NCBI GenBank assembly: GCA_008828725.1
Contig: MEHQ01000533.1
Span: 248,001 to 312,000, forward strand
Length of the DNA stretch: 64,000 nt
Source of the DNA: Saccharina japonica
Taxonomy: Eukaryota; Sar; Phaeophyceae; Laminariales; Laminariaceae
Reading direction: 5' to 3'
Below the pieces are notes generated by a model. The model worked only from the letters and a program-made list of their open reading frames with translations, had not been told where the DNA came from and searched no databases. A program made the position numbers and the translations under genes. This document shows positions 1 to 11,807 of this stretch, piece after piece. Numbering within the stretch: position 1 is the first letter of the stretch; the number at the start of each line of letters is the position of its first letter.

Positions 1-1265
1 TGTATTCCGTTTGCCATCTTATATTGTGTAGCGTAGGCCATCTCAAACGCCTCATGCACGTAAAAACCCGACTATTAATATAATATGTTACTAAACTATC
101 CAGGGTTGGTACGGGGGTATGATATGTCTCAGAGTACATGCATACTGACTGCCGTTTTGTCTGTCTGTAGTGCCCTACTACGCTTCCTTGCAATCGTGGT
201 TGAGCTCGTTTTGCCGGTGCGAGCGGCATATTTGTCGGTGACCATTGTGTGAGTGGTGATACGCAATCATGCTTATTTTCATCTACGGTGTAACTCTGGT
301 ATCATCGAACCAAATATTAACAAACACACTACCAGAAGAGGTAATCGCCCCCCCCCGCGCCCCTGTCTGCATGTATGTGACCACGCGCCCCCTATACGTT
401 GCATACAGATGCTTCGCTACCACCGGCCTCCAACACCGCCGAGCGCTAAGCCCTTCGATTGATTTCCTTCCCGCTATAGTCAGGGAAAGGTCTATTCTAT
501 GACATGAGTGATCAGCGTTGAAGCTCTCATGTCATGCTGCAAACGGTCGGGTGGCTAACGCAATACTACTGACCACACACTATAATCTAATAACGTAATG
601 TTACTATCACTCATACAAGAAAAAAACATCCCCCCCTTGAAAAGGTGAGCGTCAAATCAGCCCGTCAGTAGTCAGCGCATGCATGTGCCTGCCCTACGAA
701 AATTATTGGAACGTTTTTTACTTGCTCGTTTCGGAATCGAAAGGTAATACGACTACGAATTGATACTACGATTACACAGTACAGTAGTACTGCTTTAACA
801 TATAAATACTGTGCGAGTGATACTGCTGTATCCAAGGTAGGAAAATATACCGCCCGTACTTGGCCGTTTGAATGTTGGAATAATATGTACCGTGCTGAAC
901 GGTCACTTTGTTGCTTTGTTGGCCTCTCTTTGCGTTTTGTTGGCCACCCAGTTGCCACCGAAAGGCTCACCTCCTTTACGAGTAGCCAGGAACTTACCGG
1001 CTGGGCTTTTACCCCGATATGAATGGATATCACGGGTCGTCGAGACCTCCTCCCTGCACAATGTGTGCGTCGAAGACATAGTATGGACACATTCAGAAAC
1101 CATATCTATAGCAAACCCCACAACGCGTCGACAACGCCTACTAGTGGTGGTGTGGTATACTGCGATACAGTATGCAAACTGTTCAATGTCCCCACAAGGG
1201 TCAAGGCCACCTGTATTGATAGCCCCCTTGGTAATCAAAGCTGTCGGGAGACGGCAGTAGACGTG
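1..1265. other. No recognisable gene
   Basis: Short overlapping frames exist on both strands but none has a recognisable motif, splice pattern or composition. AGTACTG-rich simple stretches are scattered through it. Confidence 0.5.
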
Positions 1266-1267
1266 TT

Positions 1268-1830
1268 AATAGTGTTGCCGACGGGGGTCTAGGCTCAGTG
1301 TGGGAGAGCCCCTAAGCTTGTGACGGATGGTCTTTTAAACGTGACGCAGTACAGTACGTTCAGTGTGAGAGCTCTTACTGCTCGTCTTATGTAGACTTGC
1401 TGTACTGCTGTACTTTTAGTAAAGATAATGCAGTTAGGGCCTGTGGCGGACGGTAACAATGTGCAGGCTTGTTACCGACGGGCGTCTAGACGTAGTGCAC
1501 TCGCATGAGGGTGAGGGCTCCTAGCATTGTGACCGACCGCGGTCTAGGCTTTATGTACTATTAGTACTGTAGTTTCAGTATTGATAATGAAATTAGGCCC
1601 GTAACCGACGGTACTGCAGAAGACTTGTTACCGGCGGCCGTCTCTACTTAATGTACGCGCGTCGCCGTGAGGGCTCCATAAAGTTGTATCGATCGCGGTC
1701 AAGACCGGATGTTCTACATTCAGTTTAGATTGGGCAGTTCAGGCATGTTTCGGACGGGTGTGCCGAGACTAAGAATCCCATAGTTTACCCCGTGAGGGAC
1801 GGGCGCCTAGGCTTCGTAGATACATTATTT
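1268..1830. repeat. Degenerate tandem repeat, period about 160-195 bp
   Basis: The motif GTTRCCGACGGGNGTCTAGGC recurs at about 1272, 1468 and 1630, with a second shared block (GATAATG...TTAGG.CC, then GGACGGTA or CGACGGTA) at about 1425 and 1580. Copies are strongly diverged, which suggests an old satellite. Confidence 0.6.
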
Positions 1831-2830
1831 TAAGACGGTGTCCAGAATATACTTAGATAGGTTTAGTGCTGGAGCCCTTCAAGGTTTGGCTGCTGTGAAC
1901 TAACAATTGGTCGGTGATCCATCCGAAGATTCAATGGGCCGTCGGCAGGACAGCTTCGGATATCTCGTTTCGAACGTTGATCAAGCGTAAACCTTCTTAT
2001 CAAGAAGACATGTATTGTACAGTACACCCTGCAGTTCTTGTTAATGCGCGCACTCTAGGTTCGTAGCCCCTGGCGTGTCGGCGTTGACTGCTACGCAACT
2101 GCTACGCGGTCTGGCGGGAAAAATTGTTGACAGCGTGAAATTCGAGAGAAACAGGAGAGAACATGCAGGAATGGACCAGAGAAAACGTAGAGTGATCCGC
2201 CGACGGAGCTCTCGAAGAGAGAGAGAGCTCTGACGGTGACGGATGCACCATAACGCCTGCAAATTATGTATAAACTCCAACTACACATGGCTGTGACCCT
2301 ATGTGCAGGACTAGTCTGCACAAACTGTTGTGCAGGGTGCGGGCTATTTTTGCCGAGGCTGGCCTCTCGGCCGCCCGGAGTGCTTTTGAAAAAATGATAC
2401 CAAAACACGCGGAGGGGCCGCGTGCCTGCCCCTACCCTTGCCGGCCTCGAGCCTCCCACGGCTAAGAGTCGGATTGGGGCTAGGGGTATGGCTAGGGGAA
2501 GGGTTAGGGTTAGGTCTGGGGTAGAGTTCGTCTGGCCCGGCGTTCAAGGTTGAAATTGACCACACACGCCCTAAACAAACGTTTGCGCCGGCCAGTCCTG
2601 CACATAGCAAAAGGCAACACGCATACATAGAACTCGTCACTGCTAGTAGATCCAACGAACACTCTAAATATGTCGCTTGCTTAGTATCTCTGGCACCGGA
2701 CAACAGTACGCCCCCCTTTATCCCATATTTTTTATTCGAAAAGCGGTATTCTCGATTAGTGAACCGTCAAAGATTGCTTGCGAACGACTTCTTAGGGCGC
2801 AGGTGTGATGCAGTGACGTCCGTCTGGACA
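1830..2830. other. No recognisable gene; short telomere-like degenerate run
   Basis: Nothing coding is convincing. About 2464-2520 holds degenerate (GGGGCTA / AGGGTTAGGGTTAGG) sequence that resembles interstitial telomere repeat but is too short and mixed to call. Confidence 0.4.
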
Positions 2831-5310
2831 CGCGCCGGATGATCCCCGGCCACAGCCCTGCACACTACATATATATGACAATGTGTATTCTCCCATCTCG
2901 ATCTGAGGTGATCCAAGCTCGACTCGCGGTTGCTCGCGAACTCGTGATGCGCGTGTTGCGTATTTTATTGGTGTGTATCCCGCGGTGTTACCGAGTCCTC
3001 TCTAAACAAATAGCGTCCACCTTGTGCACTGTATTCCAGGTAAACGGTACGTATGAATACCTTTAGTTTTACTTGAAATTTTCCGTGCAGATCGATATGA
3101 GGTTGGTTGTCTTGTGATGTAATTGCTTTGTATCAATTGCTTTACATGTCGATTCACAACAATAGTAGTGCTGTTGGATGGAAAGTCGTTACGGTATGTG
3201 TGCTGCTGTGATTGTGTGCGTTGAAACGTTGCAACGTTCTTTGGGATACTCGCCAGACGACCCACGGATTAGCCGTGCGCACTACGAGTACAACAACAGT
3301 AGTGCAGTAGCGGTGGACTTGATTACCGCATCGGTATCTGAGGATATTTATATCGAGCGTAGATATGACAAAGTTGTGGTATTTTAAGGGGCCCCTTCGG
3401 TCATGATGAAACACGAGTCTTCCATCGTTGAATGTTTTTTTTTTTTCGTTTGTTTTACAGCAGCAATACTATTTCTGGTATAATAACACCATATCAGTAC
3501 TCCTTACGGAAAACAACATAGCTCCAGTTCTAATGCTCAGGTTTTCGCCCATAGAGTATTTGCAAAGAGCCTAGACCATGGTCAACATTTGTGTATCGGG
3601 AGGCATATCGATCAGACGCCTTGGTCGTCACGAAAAGTGTCTCTAACGAGGCACTAATCCTTAAGGAAAAGTGCCTCTTTAGACGTACTTTTCGTGACGA
3701 CCAAGGCGTCTGTTCGATATGCCTCCCGATACACAAATGTTGACCATGGTCTAGGCTCTTTGCAAATACTCTATGGGCGAAAACCTGAGCATTAGAACTG
3801 GAGCTATGCCGTTTTCCGTAAGGAGTACTGATATGGTGTTATTATACCAGAAATAGTATTGCTGCCGTAAAAAAAACGAAACAAAAATATTTTTCAACAA
3901 TGGAAGACTCGTGTTTCATCATGACCGAAGGGGCCCCTTAATATTGTGTGTTTTGAAACGTTCCATGTCGATTCACAGCAATAGTCGTGTTGTTGGATGC
4001 AAAGTTGTTGCGGTATGTGTGTTGCCGTGTGTTGTGTGCGTTGTAACGTTGCAACGTTACACTCACCAGAAGATCGACGGCTTAGCCGTGCGCACTACGA
4101 GCTCTATGTACAGTAGCGGCAGACTTAGTTACCGCATCGATATCTGAGAGCATAGATCTGACAAAGTTGTGGCATTTTGTGCCCTGTGTGTTTTGAAACG
4201 TTATTTTGGGACATGCAGGGGAAGATCCACGCCGCCTCAACCAGCCCTGCACACTATCATTATTTATACAAGAATACCTGCGATTTTACTTGCATGTCGA
4301 TCTGAGAATGTCGCGTATCGATACATACATGCAGTCCCAACGTGTTGTGATACGTATAATATGTTGGCGCCCTGTGTATGTTGCCAACATTATCTGGGAC
4401 AGGTACCGGAAGATCCGCATTGTCCCAGCAAGACCTGCGCATTTTTACACTTTAATTCGCATATTATTATTGTATACCGATAATGCTGCTGCACTCCGTA
4501 TGGAGTTATCATATACTGTGCTGGTATCGATATACAGTACGCACGGTATCTTTGGTTGAAAAGTTGCGATGGTTGTCTTATTACAGTTGGTTGAAAAGTT
4601 GCGATAGTTGCCATATTACAGTAGTTCTGCATTGCGGTTGGCTTTGGTGCGGCACACGGGACGGTCCTTTGTATGAGCAGAGGAAGGTCCATGGAGGCAA
4701 GGGCCTCCCGACCTTGTCGCAGGTCTGCGCATTCTAAAAGCATATAATATGCCTTGCACATACGCGCGATCGCATCCATGAATACGACATGTTTTCGAGC
4801 TACCGTAGTGTTACTGGAATTCAAACACAAACCGTGATTTTTAAAATGTGTACCAGGCACAGTACTGTAGTGTCATCATTCAAACACATAATCACTACTG
4901 CAGTCGATAACTGGGATCGGCACGCCGAGCACCCTCTCTGCGCGCTTTGAGCTACCATGCAACCCAATACCGGCGGCTCCTACGGGCACAAATACTACGG
5001 CAATATCAATACACCAACGCCGCAAAAAACCCAAACATCTGATAGTACGATATATCGTTTATTTGGACCGGCATACCCAGCAACCCCTCTGCGCTCTTTG
5101 AGCTATGCTACCCAGCCCCTGCAGAACGCCAACATAGCTCCTTTAGCAACTCGACCTTCCGCGAGATACAATCACTCGTATCCCTACAGTATCATTACAC
5201 GGTACATCAATACAGCAAATCGAGGTACATACATAATATTCCTACGATTGATCGCCTGGATCAGCACGCAGAAGACCTGCGCTCTTTGAGCCATGTAACC
5301 CGACACACAC
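2830..5310. repeat. Array of degenerate ~150-230-bp repeats
   Basis: A core like AAGATCCGCA...AGCCCTGCGCACT recurs near 2850, 3250, 4060, 4220, 4410, 4715, 4940, 5085 and 5265. The best-preserved pair is 3148-3383 versus 3965-4177, sharing blocks such as TTAGCCGTGCGCACTACGAG and GACAAAGTTGTGG. The array is interrupted by the palindrome at 3388-3937. Confidence 0.65.
3388..3937. mobile_element. 550-bp near-perfect palindrome flanked by TTAA (piggyBac-type MITE)
   Basis: The left end GGGGCCCCTTCGGTCATGAT is repeated inverted at the right end. The two 275-bp arms match almost throughout and meet at CCTT/AAGG (centre 3662/3663) with no loop. TTAA lies at both ends (3384-3387 and 3938-3941). The uninterrupted repeat copy at 4165-4180 shows the target before insertion: sequence after GTTGTGGCATTTT continues where the element sits here. 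TTAA duplications and short GC-rich inverted ends are typical of piggyBac-derived non-autonomous elements (family knowledge). No transposase frame is present. Confidence 0.85.
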
Positions 5311-5539
5311 TCACGCTACATCTCCCTAGACCATGCAGATAGCAACATATCCAACCCAACACAACAAGACACACAAGTGACAGCACCATTAATAACACCC
5401 TATTTGTAACTTTACCGCACGAGATGCACCACTTGAACGAACGATGGTTGGGCTGCGACCCTATTCCTACAGGAACGGAACCTACTAAAGCCGCCGAAGT
5501 TGGATTGAAAGCCTTCAAAGGGGACGACCCTATCGCCCC

Positions 5540-6082
5540 TTGCAACTATCACAAGAGACAGCTACGTGGACAGCTATACCACCCAATTCCGTACAACCTG
5601 AACCAAGTAAACCGTGGAGATCAGTCACCCCAGAAGCCCCACCGTGCAATGACCATGGTTGCGATTTACCGCACCAAAACAACCGTGGCCGCCGCCCCCG
5701 ATTCTCCCCGGAACGTAACTGGGCAATTACGCGTAATCGCGTAATCGCGCCAGTTTTGTTTCGGCATCAAATAAATACCTCTCTGTCTAGCCGACGTTAT
5801 GTTGCCGTCTACCGGAACGACATGCCGAGGATCTATAACGCAGGAAAATTCCCGAGTACTAGGCGTAACTTAGACCCGGGGTCACGTTCGATTCAGAGGG
5901 GAAACGTTCTGGTCCTGCGTTCAATTTATCAGTATAATCCCAGGCATCCCCCCCCACCTCGCCCCCCGGGATACGTGGGTATATCAGTAGTTCTGAAAGA
6001 GTTAACCCTTGTAGTACTGCACTGTACAAAACCACATACCTCAGTAGTACTGCACTGTACAAAACCACATACCTCAGTCTAA
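5540..6082 (+). CDS. Unassigned open frame of 180 codons
   Basis: An uninterrupted plus-strand frame, Pro-, Arg- and Asn-rich, with a CNDHGC cluster. It runs at its 3' end into a duplicated 30-bp unit (GTAGTACTGCACTGTACAAA at about 6011 and 6044). There is no recognisable domain, no clear promoter and no splice partners. It could be chance or part of an old repeat. Confidence 0.2.
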   Translation: MQLSQETATWTAIPPNSVQPEPSKPWRSVTPEAPPCNDHGCDLPHQNNRGRRPRFSPERNWAITRNRVIAPVLFRHQINTSLSSRRYVAVYRNDMPRIYNAGKFPSTRRNLDPGSRSIQRGNVLVLRSIYQYNPRHPPPPRPPGYVGISVVLKELTLVVLHCTKPHTSVVLHCTKPHTSV

Positions 6083-6509
6083 TTTCTAGTAATTTGTCCG
6101 AGAAACGGGAGTGCGTTCCTAAAGGGGCTGAGGAGCCCCTTTCTTTAGGCGCTCTCCAGGTCTGCTACCGCAAATACTTAAATCACCCTATTCCCTCGAC
6201 CCCCTCCCCATCTCAGTCCGCACCCCCCCCCCCCTGGACCCAGGAGAATGCCTTGTTCACGAGCGTTTTCTTGCTTTCTACTGTTGCCCTACAGGTTGAA
6301 CTCGAGGGAACACCCTACGAACGAGTCTCTTCCTTGATGCCTTATTTTGTAAATAATACCTGGTACTCCATTCCAAGTGAAGATTGCACGATCGGCTGTC
6401 TCCGTTCGTGAGAGCTGCTGTTGGCACGTGAACCCAAGCAAACACCCAAGGGACGCCTCTTTGGTCGAAACCTCCCTCAGCGGAAGACTCTACTGGTGAG
6501 TCCTGTCTT

Positions 6510-6745
6510 GATACACCACTGCCGTACGGTATACAGGCCTACTACTGCCGTACATAAGGCCGGCTACGACAGTAGGCCTACTGCTTCCGTACAGTAGACC
6601 TGCTACGACAATATGCCTACTGCTGCCGTAAAGTTGGTCTGCTACGACAGTAGGTCTACTACTGCCGTCCAGTAGGCCTACTACTGCCGTCCAGTAGGCA
6701 TACTGCGACACTACAATATACCCACTGTTACGGCAGTGTACAGTA
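6510..6745. repeat. Minisatellite, TACTGCCGTACAGTAGGCC-like unit
   Basis: About nine copies of a 25-35-bp unit, consensus CTACTGCCGTMCAGTAGGCC alternating with CTACGACAGTAGG. Units are half-palindromic. Confidence 0.8.
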
Positions 6746-6749
6746 GTAG

Positions 6750-7400
6750 TAGATCAACTCGGGGGGACACTCTATTGGCCGACCCCTCCTTGAGACAGAC
6801 TATTAACACTCTGTGTTCGAGGGCAAGGCCCTATTAATTCTAGCGGGCCCTTTTGTCGACAATCACCACTGCAGTAGTGCAGCTCAGGGGGTGTCGCGTT
6901 TTTACGAACGCCTTGCTTGAGGTACCGAACACCCTGGGCGCTGATCAGCTATCAAATAGTAGGCGGTCCGGCCGTAATTTCCAGATCAGTAGGCTGCGAG
7001 CTCGCTGCTCGGATTAAAAACGGGAAGGGATACATTCAATAGCGACGTGTAATGCACACAAAGAGCGGAACATTAGGAAACAAGCAGCATGGAAGAATAA
7101 GTAAGCAGTGCGAGCAGAAAATATAATTTAAAGTGAACTGTTTGTACTACTCAATGCTTATTCACACCAGGATAATATGCAGTAGAAATAACAATATCCA
7201 CCATACGACGCACATCAGTAGTGGTCTGTCTACTCACGAACAGAAGAGTTCACCCATGGGACGCATGATTGATCTCAAGTCCATGATCTGGTAGATATTG
7301 CAAAGCGGATATATTCCTGTATATTTATACCAGGTATGGGGCCATCATACCCCGGGTGTGTTACATGTCGATACTCTCCTGATCTGTTAGAGCTAGCCCA
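6750..7400. other. No recognisable gene
   Basis: Mixed sequence downstream of the minisatellite. I see no exon, RNA or element boundary that I can defend. Confidence 0.4.
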
Positions 7401-7425
7401 TGACAATCTGAACCGTATAATCTCC

Positions 7426-7468
7426 GCGAACTAGCTCCTGTTTTCGTTGGGCTGGGTCTGTACCACGC
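7426..7468 (-). CDS. Possible terminal exon after the 7.9-kb candidate
   Basis: TGCTGCGCAG precedes a short frame that joins the AG left by the 7835 candidate exon and reads RICVVQTQPNENRS then TAG. Only the splice phase supports it; there is no family match. Confidence 0.15.
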
Positions 7469-7834
7469 ATATCCTGCGCAGCACACCCTTCTCACAAAGA
7501 AGGCGTAACAACTTCCTTGGGGAGACTCTGGGCTTGAAAAAAACCCATGTGAAGACATTGAACACATTCATGTAATGAACCTCCACAAGGTGTCGAGATA
7601 TCCTTGCAATCCGGTTATCCCCATCCGTGCATTACGTTGTTCAATGTCTCCACAAGGATTGCTTTGACGCCCACATTTACGCATGCGGAGGGAAGAGTCC
7701 CGGTCACCTGTGAACGTATCATAACCCTGCAAATTAGCGTCGAGACAATCGAAACACTCTAGAGATATGGCCGACATGTCGTAGCAAAGACGTAGCATTA
7801 ATAGTGTACCAGGTAGTGTAATACCAGCCCTTAC

Positions 7835-7928
7835 CTAGCGTCGGGAGCCGTCGCCGCGTGAGGCACGAGGTCTTGGCTTGTGGCAAGGTAGATAGTTTTG
7901 TCCGAACCGTAAGTTTGCGTGCTCCCGA
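7835..7928 (-). CDS. Possible additional 3' exon of the Agd3-like gene
   Basis: The minus strand reads TQTYGSDKTIYLATSQDL and then VPHAATAPDA, ending AG/GTAAGG. This looks like the final beta strands of an Agd3 C-terminus. Its phase does not join directly to the internal GTGAGT donor of exon 20, so an unseen exon would be required. Treat as a candidate only. Confidence 0.35.
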
Positions 7929-7967
7929 CTATCAGATGGCTTCCCACCTGAGACCCCGTCGGCATCT

Positions 7968-8345
7968 GACGGGGGGGGGGGGATGGGGGACAGCGGGGGG
8001 GGGAAATGAGCATGCATAAGGGGGAGGCAGGAGAGCACTGGCCTAAAGGCGGGGGTAGGGGGCAAGGAGAGGACACTGGAGGAGGGGGCAGGCGAAGACA
8101 GAGGGACCCTACAACTATATATTGATCGTCGGCACGGAGGGGGGGGGAAAGGGACATAGGGAAACCCATCGAAAACCATCCCGTAGGGGGGAGGAGCGGG
8201 GAACAAATACCCCGTCCGTATATGAGTGGGGGGGGGCTAGGGGACAGCGGGGAAACACGGGATTATTTCCGTCGATTCGCCCTGACGGGGGGGATAGGGG
8301 ACAGTGGGGGGACACTTCAAGCATGCCTTTGACCAGAGCCGTAAG
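7968..8345. repeat. G-rich degenerate tandem array
   Basis: Five to six copies of a roughly 60-90-bp unit built on CGTC..CTGACGGGGGGG...GGGGACAGYGGGG. G-runs of 6-12 are frequent on the plus strand, so G-quadruplex formation is plausible. The long Pro-rich frames on the minus strand here are products of the composition. Confidence 0.75.
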
Positions 8346-8722
8346 GAGGCGGGATATGGAACACTGGGGGCACAGGACAACACCTACACATGATCGCACT
8401 TATCGTATGTTTGCCAAGCACTTCTCATATGTTCGCTACATACTTAGCACTTCTCCTATGTTCGCTGCATACTTGGGCGCCAGAAATGGTACGCTAAAAC
8501 ACTGCACCCCAATGCGAGACCGCATATGACCGCACTTCGAAAATGTTACATACATACTCAAGTCCCTTAAGGGTTACCAGTACGCTACCAGTACGCTACA
8601 ACGCTCTCACCATTACCAATATGAGTACTACACTGAACGGGTGATAACATCGCAACCGTAATGTACAAGACTGCCCCTATCACACGAGCGCTACATAACT
8701 CGATCTCAAAACACGAGCACCG

Positions 8723-9031
8723 AGGCGTGGTACGGTAGAGGTGCACCATGCTAATAAGATTTTGGCCTTCTGAGGGTGGTATGGCTACTCTTGAGGAGCT
8801 CTATACCTCACCCAAGAAGTGATTTATTTAACTACAGTACGAAGAAACGAAAATGGTACCAGGTATGATATACCAGTATATATGATATATATACCATATA
8901 CCCGATGACCAATAGCATGCCCTAATTGCATCACAAGGAAGAAGTACCGACCAAATTGGGTTAAGGGGCCCGATCATTCAAAAACTAAATCAGCCAAAAA
9001 ACGGTATACCTCCTCTATCGTAGCACGCGTC
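8723..9031. mobile_element. Small TIR element, GCTACGATAGAGGT family, copy 1
   Basis: The left end has GAGGCGTGGTACGGTAGAGG and the right end CCTCTATCGTAGCACGCGTC, an inverted match. The interior shares GAGGAGCTCTATACCTCACCC with the other copies listed here. No coding capacity. Confidence 0.65.
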
Positions 9032-9044
9032 CACCGCACTAGAT

Positions 9045-9215
9045 ATGGCCGCACTATATAGGACCGCACTGTATAGGACCGCACTATATATGACCGCACT
9101 ACATATGACCGCATCATATTTGACCGCACTGTATATGACCGCACTACATATGACCGCACTACCAGTATATATGACCGCACTATATGTGACCGCACTATAT
9201 AGGATCGCACTTGTC
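9045..9215. repeat. 16-bp tandem repeat, GACCGCACTATATATG unit
   Basis: About ten copies of a 16-17-bp unit varying as ATATAGGACCGCACT / ACATATGACCGCACT. It overlaps the 3' end of exon 20, so the annotated stop codon lies in or at the edge of the array. Confidence 0.9.
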
Positions 9216-9404
9216 ATACGGTGCACTCACGGTCATAGTGCTCGGTACCGTTACGGGGATGAAGCCGGCACCCTCACTGGTGCTCAGGGTGAGCCCGGTG
9301 ATTTCTCCGGTGTCCGCTTCAAAGTCTACTGTCACGTACGCCTTGGAGTGGTCCAGGGTCTCGTGCAGCGTGAACTCCGAGCAAAGGTTGTCGAACTTCT
9401 TAGA
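9195..9404 (-). CDS. Exon 20 of the Agd3-like gene: C-terminal beta region, stop or continued splicing
   Basis: It starts SKKFDNLCSEFTLHETLDH and runs through a beta-rich stretch VTVDFEADTGEITGLTLST to PVTVPSTMTVSAPYDKCDPI and TAG at 9197-9195. The 'PVM-S-K-KFDNL' join matches the family 'PV-S-LK-DDL'. Oddity: GTGAGT occurs inside the exon at 9230-9225, a perfect donor for this gene. If it is used, this exon ends at 9231 and the protein continues downstream; otherwise the last 11 codons and the stop run into a 16-bp tandem repeat. Confidence 0.78.
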   Translation of the reverse strand, partial: SKKFDNLCSEFTLHETLDHSKAYVTVDFEADTGEITGLTLSTSEGAGFIPVTVPSTMTVSAPYDKCDPI

Positions 9405-11768
9405 CTGGAACACACATTGGTGACAAGAAATACGTGGCGGTTGGTGTAAGTCGAATGCCTTAGGTCTGACAGCAACGGACGGGAAAATTCGTAATTGTTT
9501 TGGTGGCTAACTGCAACGCGGTGTCGTCGTTGCAGGGCAGCAGTGAAGTCGAGTTTCGTAGACTGACACCAACGGTAACATGACGGCGTTTTAGTTGAGG
9601 GGTGGCAACGGTAACAATGAAAGCATGGCGAGGTTCTAGTCGAATTTCTTGACGGACAGCAAAGAACGGTAGCAAACGGAATCATGTCGTTGTTTCAGTC
9701 GTGAGAGCAACACACATCAAGGAATAAAGGGCGGTGGCTATGGCGAAAACAGTGACAACATAATACGGTGTTTGAAAGCAGCTTTCGTCCACTGGGGGTA
9801 GGTCGGAGGGGCTTACATACGTAACACCTGCACGCCGTGAAATATCGACGTTGAACATATGCACGTTGAACATATGCACGTTGAACACATGTATGTACGC
9901 TGTGAACATGTTTACCTTGAAGTTTCCCGGTATATTCATACGTTGAACATATATAAGTACGTTGAATATATATATACGTTGAACCACAAAGAGTTTCCAC
10001 CATGACGGAGAGCGGGGACAGATGCGACGGAGAGCGGGATGTGCCATGTGTGCGTGGAACACGAGTTGTGTACGTTGAACATGAGAAATATAACATGTGC
10101 GTTTGACGAAGGTTGTAGAGCGTATACACACGTGTGTAAATATGTGCGTTGGACATGTGTGTGTGTCCATTTGAGTAAAGAAGTCTCACCATGACCGGGA
10201 AAGCGAGGAGAGAGGTGAGCTCCTCCATGACCACTTGGTACCAGTGGGCCAGCAGAGAGGGGGAGCCGGGTAAGCCGCTGCCTGCGATGACGTTCGCTTG
10301 GTGGAACATGTATTTATCCCTGACAACGGGAAACAAATAATGCAAGCAGGTTAGAATCAAACAAAGCATACGGTAGTACGTAGTAAGTGGACAGCCTTCG
10401 ATTGTACAGCCGAATTTTCTAATTGATCAATTGATAATTGCCTTTCCAATGATAACGGTCATCGAAAATAATGTTTTTTTTTGTTTTAAAAGAGGTGTAT
10501 TTCCGGTCAAAACTTACGCTGTAAAACATTGTCATTTGAGACAGTCGTCGATGACACAAAAAAAATAGTAAAGTGGATCGGTACCTATCATCAATGGACG
10601 TATCTCATATTATCGGTTAAGCTTTGATCGTGAGGGAAATACAACTTCAAAAAACAAAACAAAGAAAATTCTCATCGGAAAGGCAATTCTCAAATAGAAA
10701 AATGGACTGTTTTTCCGTTCGCAGAGTAATAGTACTTGGATTGTTTTGGCTTGAAAGCGCAATCGTATAGCTGTCGTGCATGTCGATACTCCTCTTCATG
10801 GTGTTCGTGGCTTCTATTCACATCACAGGGAGTATAAAAGGCAAGAATAACGAATCACATACAAGCACGCTTCATGGTCGCTCACTGCGGCAAACGCAAG
10901 GTTATAATTGCTCCCCCAGCTTCACACGCCGAAATCAACCCTCTCGTTACGAAAAGAAAACCCACTTTGGAATTTGAAGCCGGAACTTGAACATTGAGGT
11001 TCAACTTGAATATTGAAGTTAAAGTTCAAGTTCAATTTGAACTACGATATGTGTTTTTTTTAACTTGAAGTTGAAGTTGGAGACTCGTGTTACGGTAGGG
11101 AGCTGTGCTGCCATCATTTTTACTGTCGCGTGCACATAGGCCTCTCACGCGAGTGACTCTGCGTTGGACTTGTACTTTGTGTGTAGAGTCACCAACAATC
11201 CAATGACGAGGCATGTCGCGAAAACAATAAGCTCATGACTGCAAGTATCTAAGTTGGTCACTCGGGCAAGTGGCTCTGAGCGGCTGATATTGAAGGACAC
11301 AGAAGAAACACCTCTGCAGTACCCCAAGTCCGAATTTGAAATGAACTTGAAGTTGAACTTGAAGTTATCGTTCCTAAAACCCAAAGACGCCAACACCGGA
11401 TATGATATGCCAATAACTGCGTGACCGACAAGTTGATCCGTGACAACACCACATTTGGACTACAGTATCCACTGCGGTTTAGCACGACGCAAGGTTAAGT
11501 TATGATATGACGCACCTGTGGCCCGACAGGATGTAGCGGCTAGTCGTCCGCGCCTCCTCTGTGAATAGAGCGTCCGTTGAACCGAAGGACTCGATATCAC
11601 CGTCGCAGTACTTGCACCCCTGCGCATCCATCCGCGTTGCACAGTTCCATCGTCAAAGTGGTAGCGAAAGTGTGGTAGTAGTGCAACACTTATCAGATAA
11701 ATTGACAAAAAGAGGCATATACCGTACCGTGAACCATACTGTGTACCGCGTGCCTTGTACCTTGTACG

Positions 11769-11807
<39 letters not shown>

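Noticed and set aside
3388-3937. Palindrome as an inverted-repeat hairpin RNA gene
   Set aside because: TTAA on both sides and the uninterrupted paralogous target nearby point to a transposed element; no promoter or transcript evidence is visible.
9045-9215. CRISPR-like array
   Set aside because: Units of 16-17 bp follow one another with no unique spacers and no cas genes; it is a minisatellite in a eukaryotic genome.
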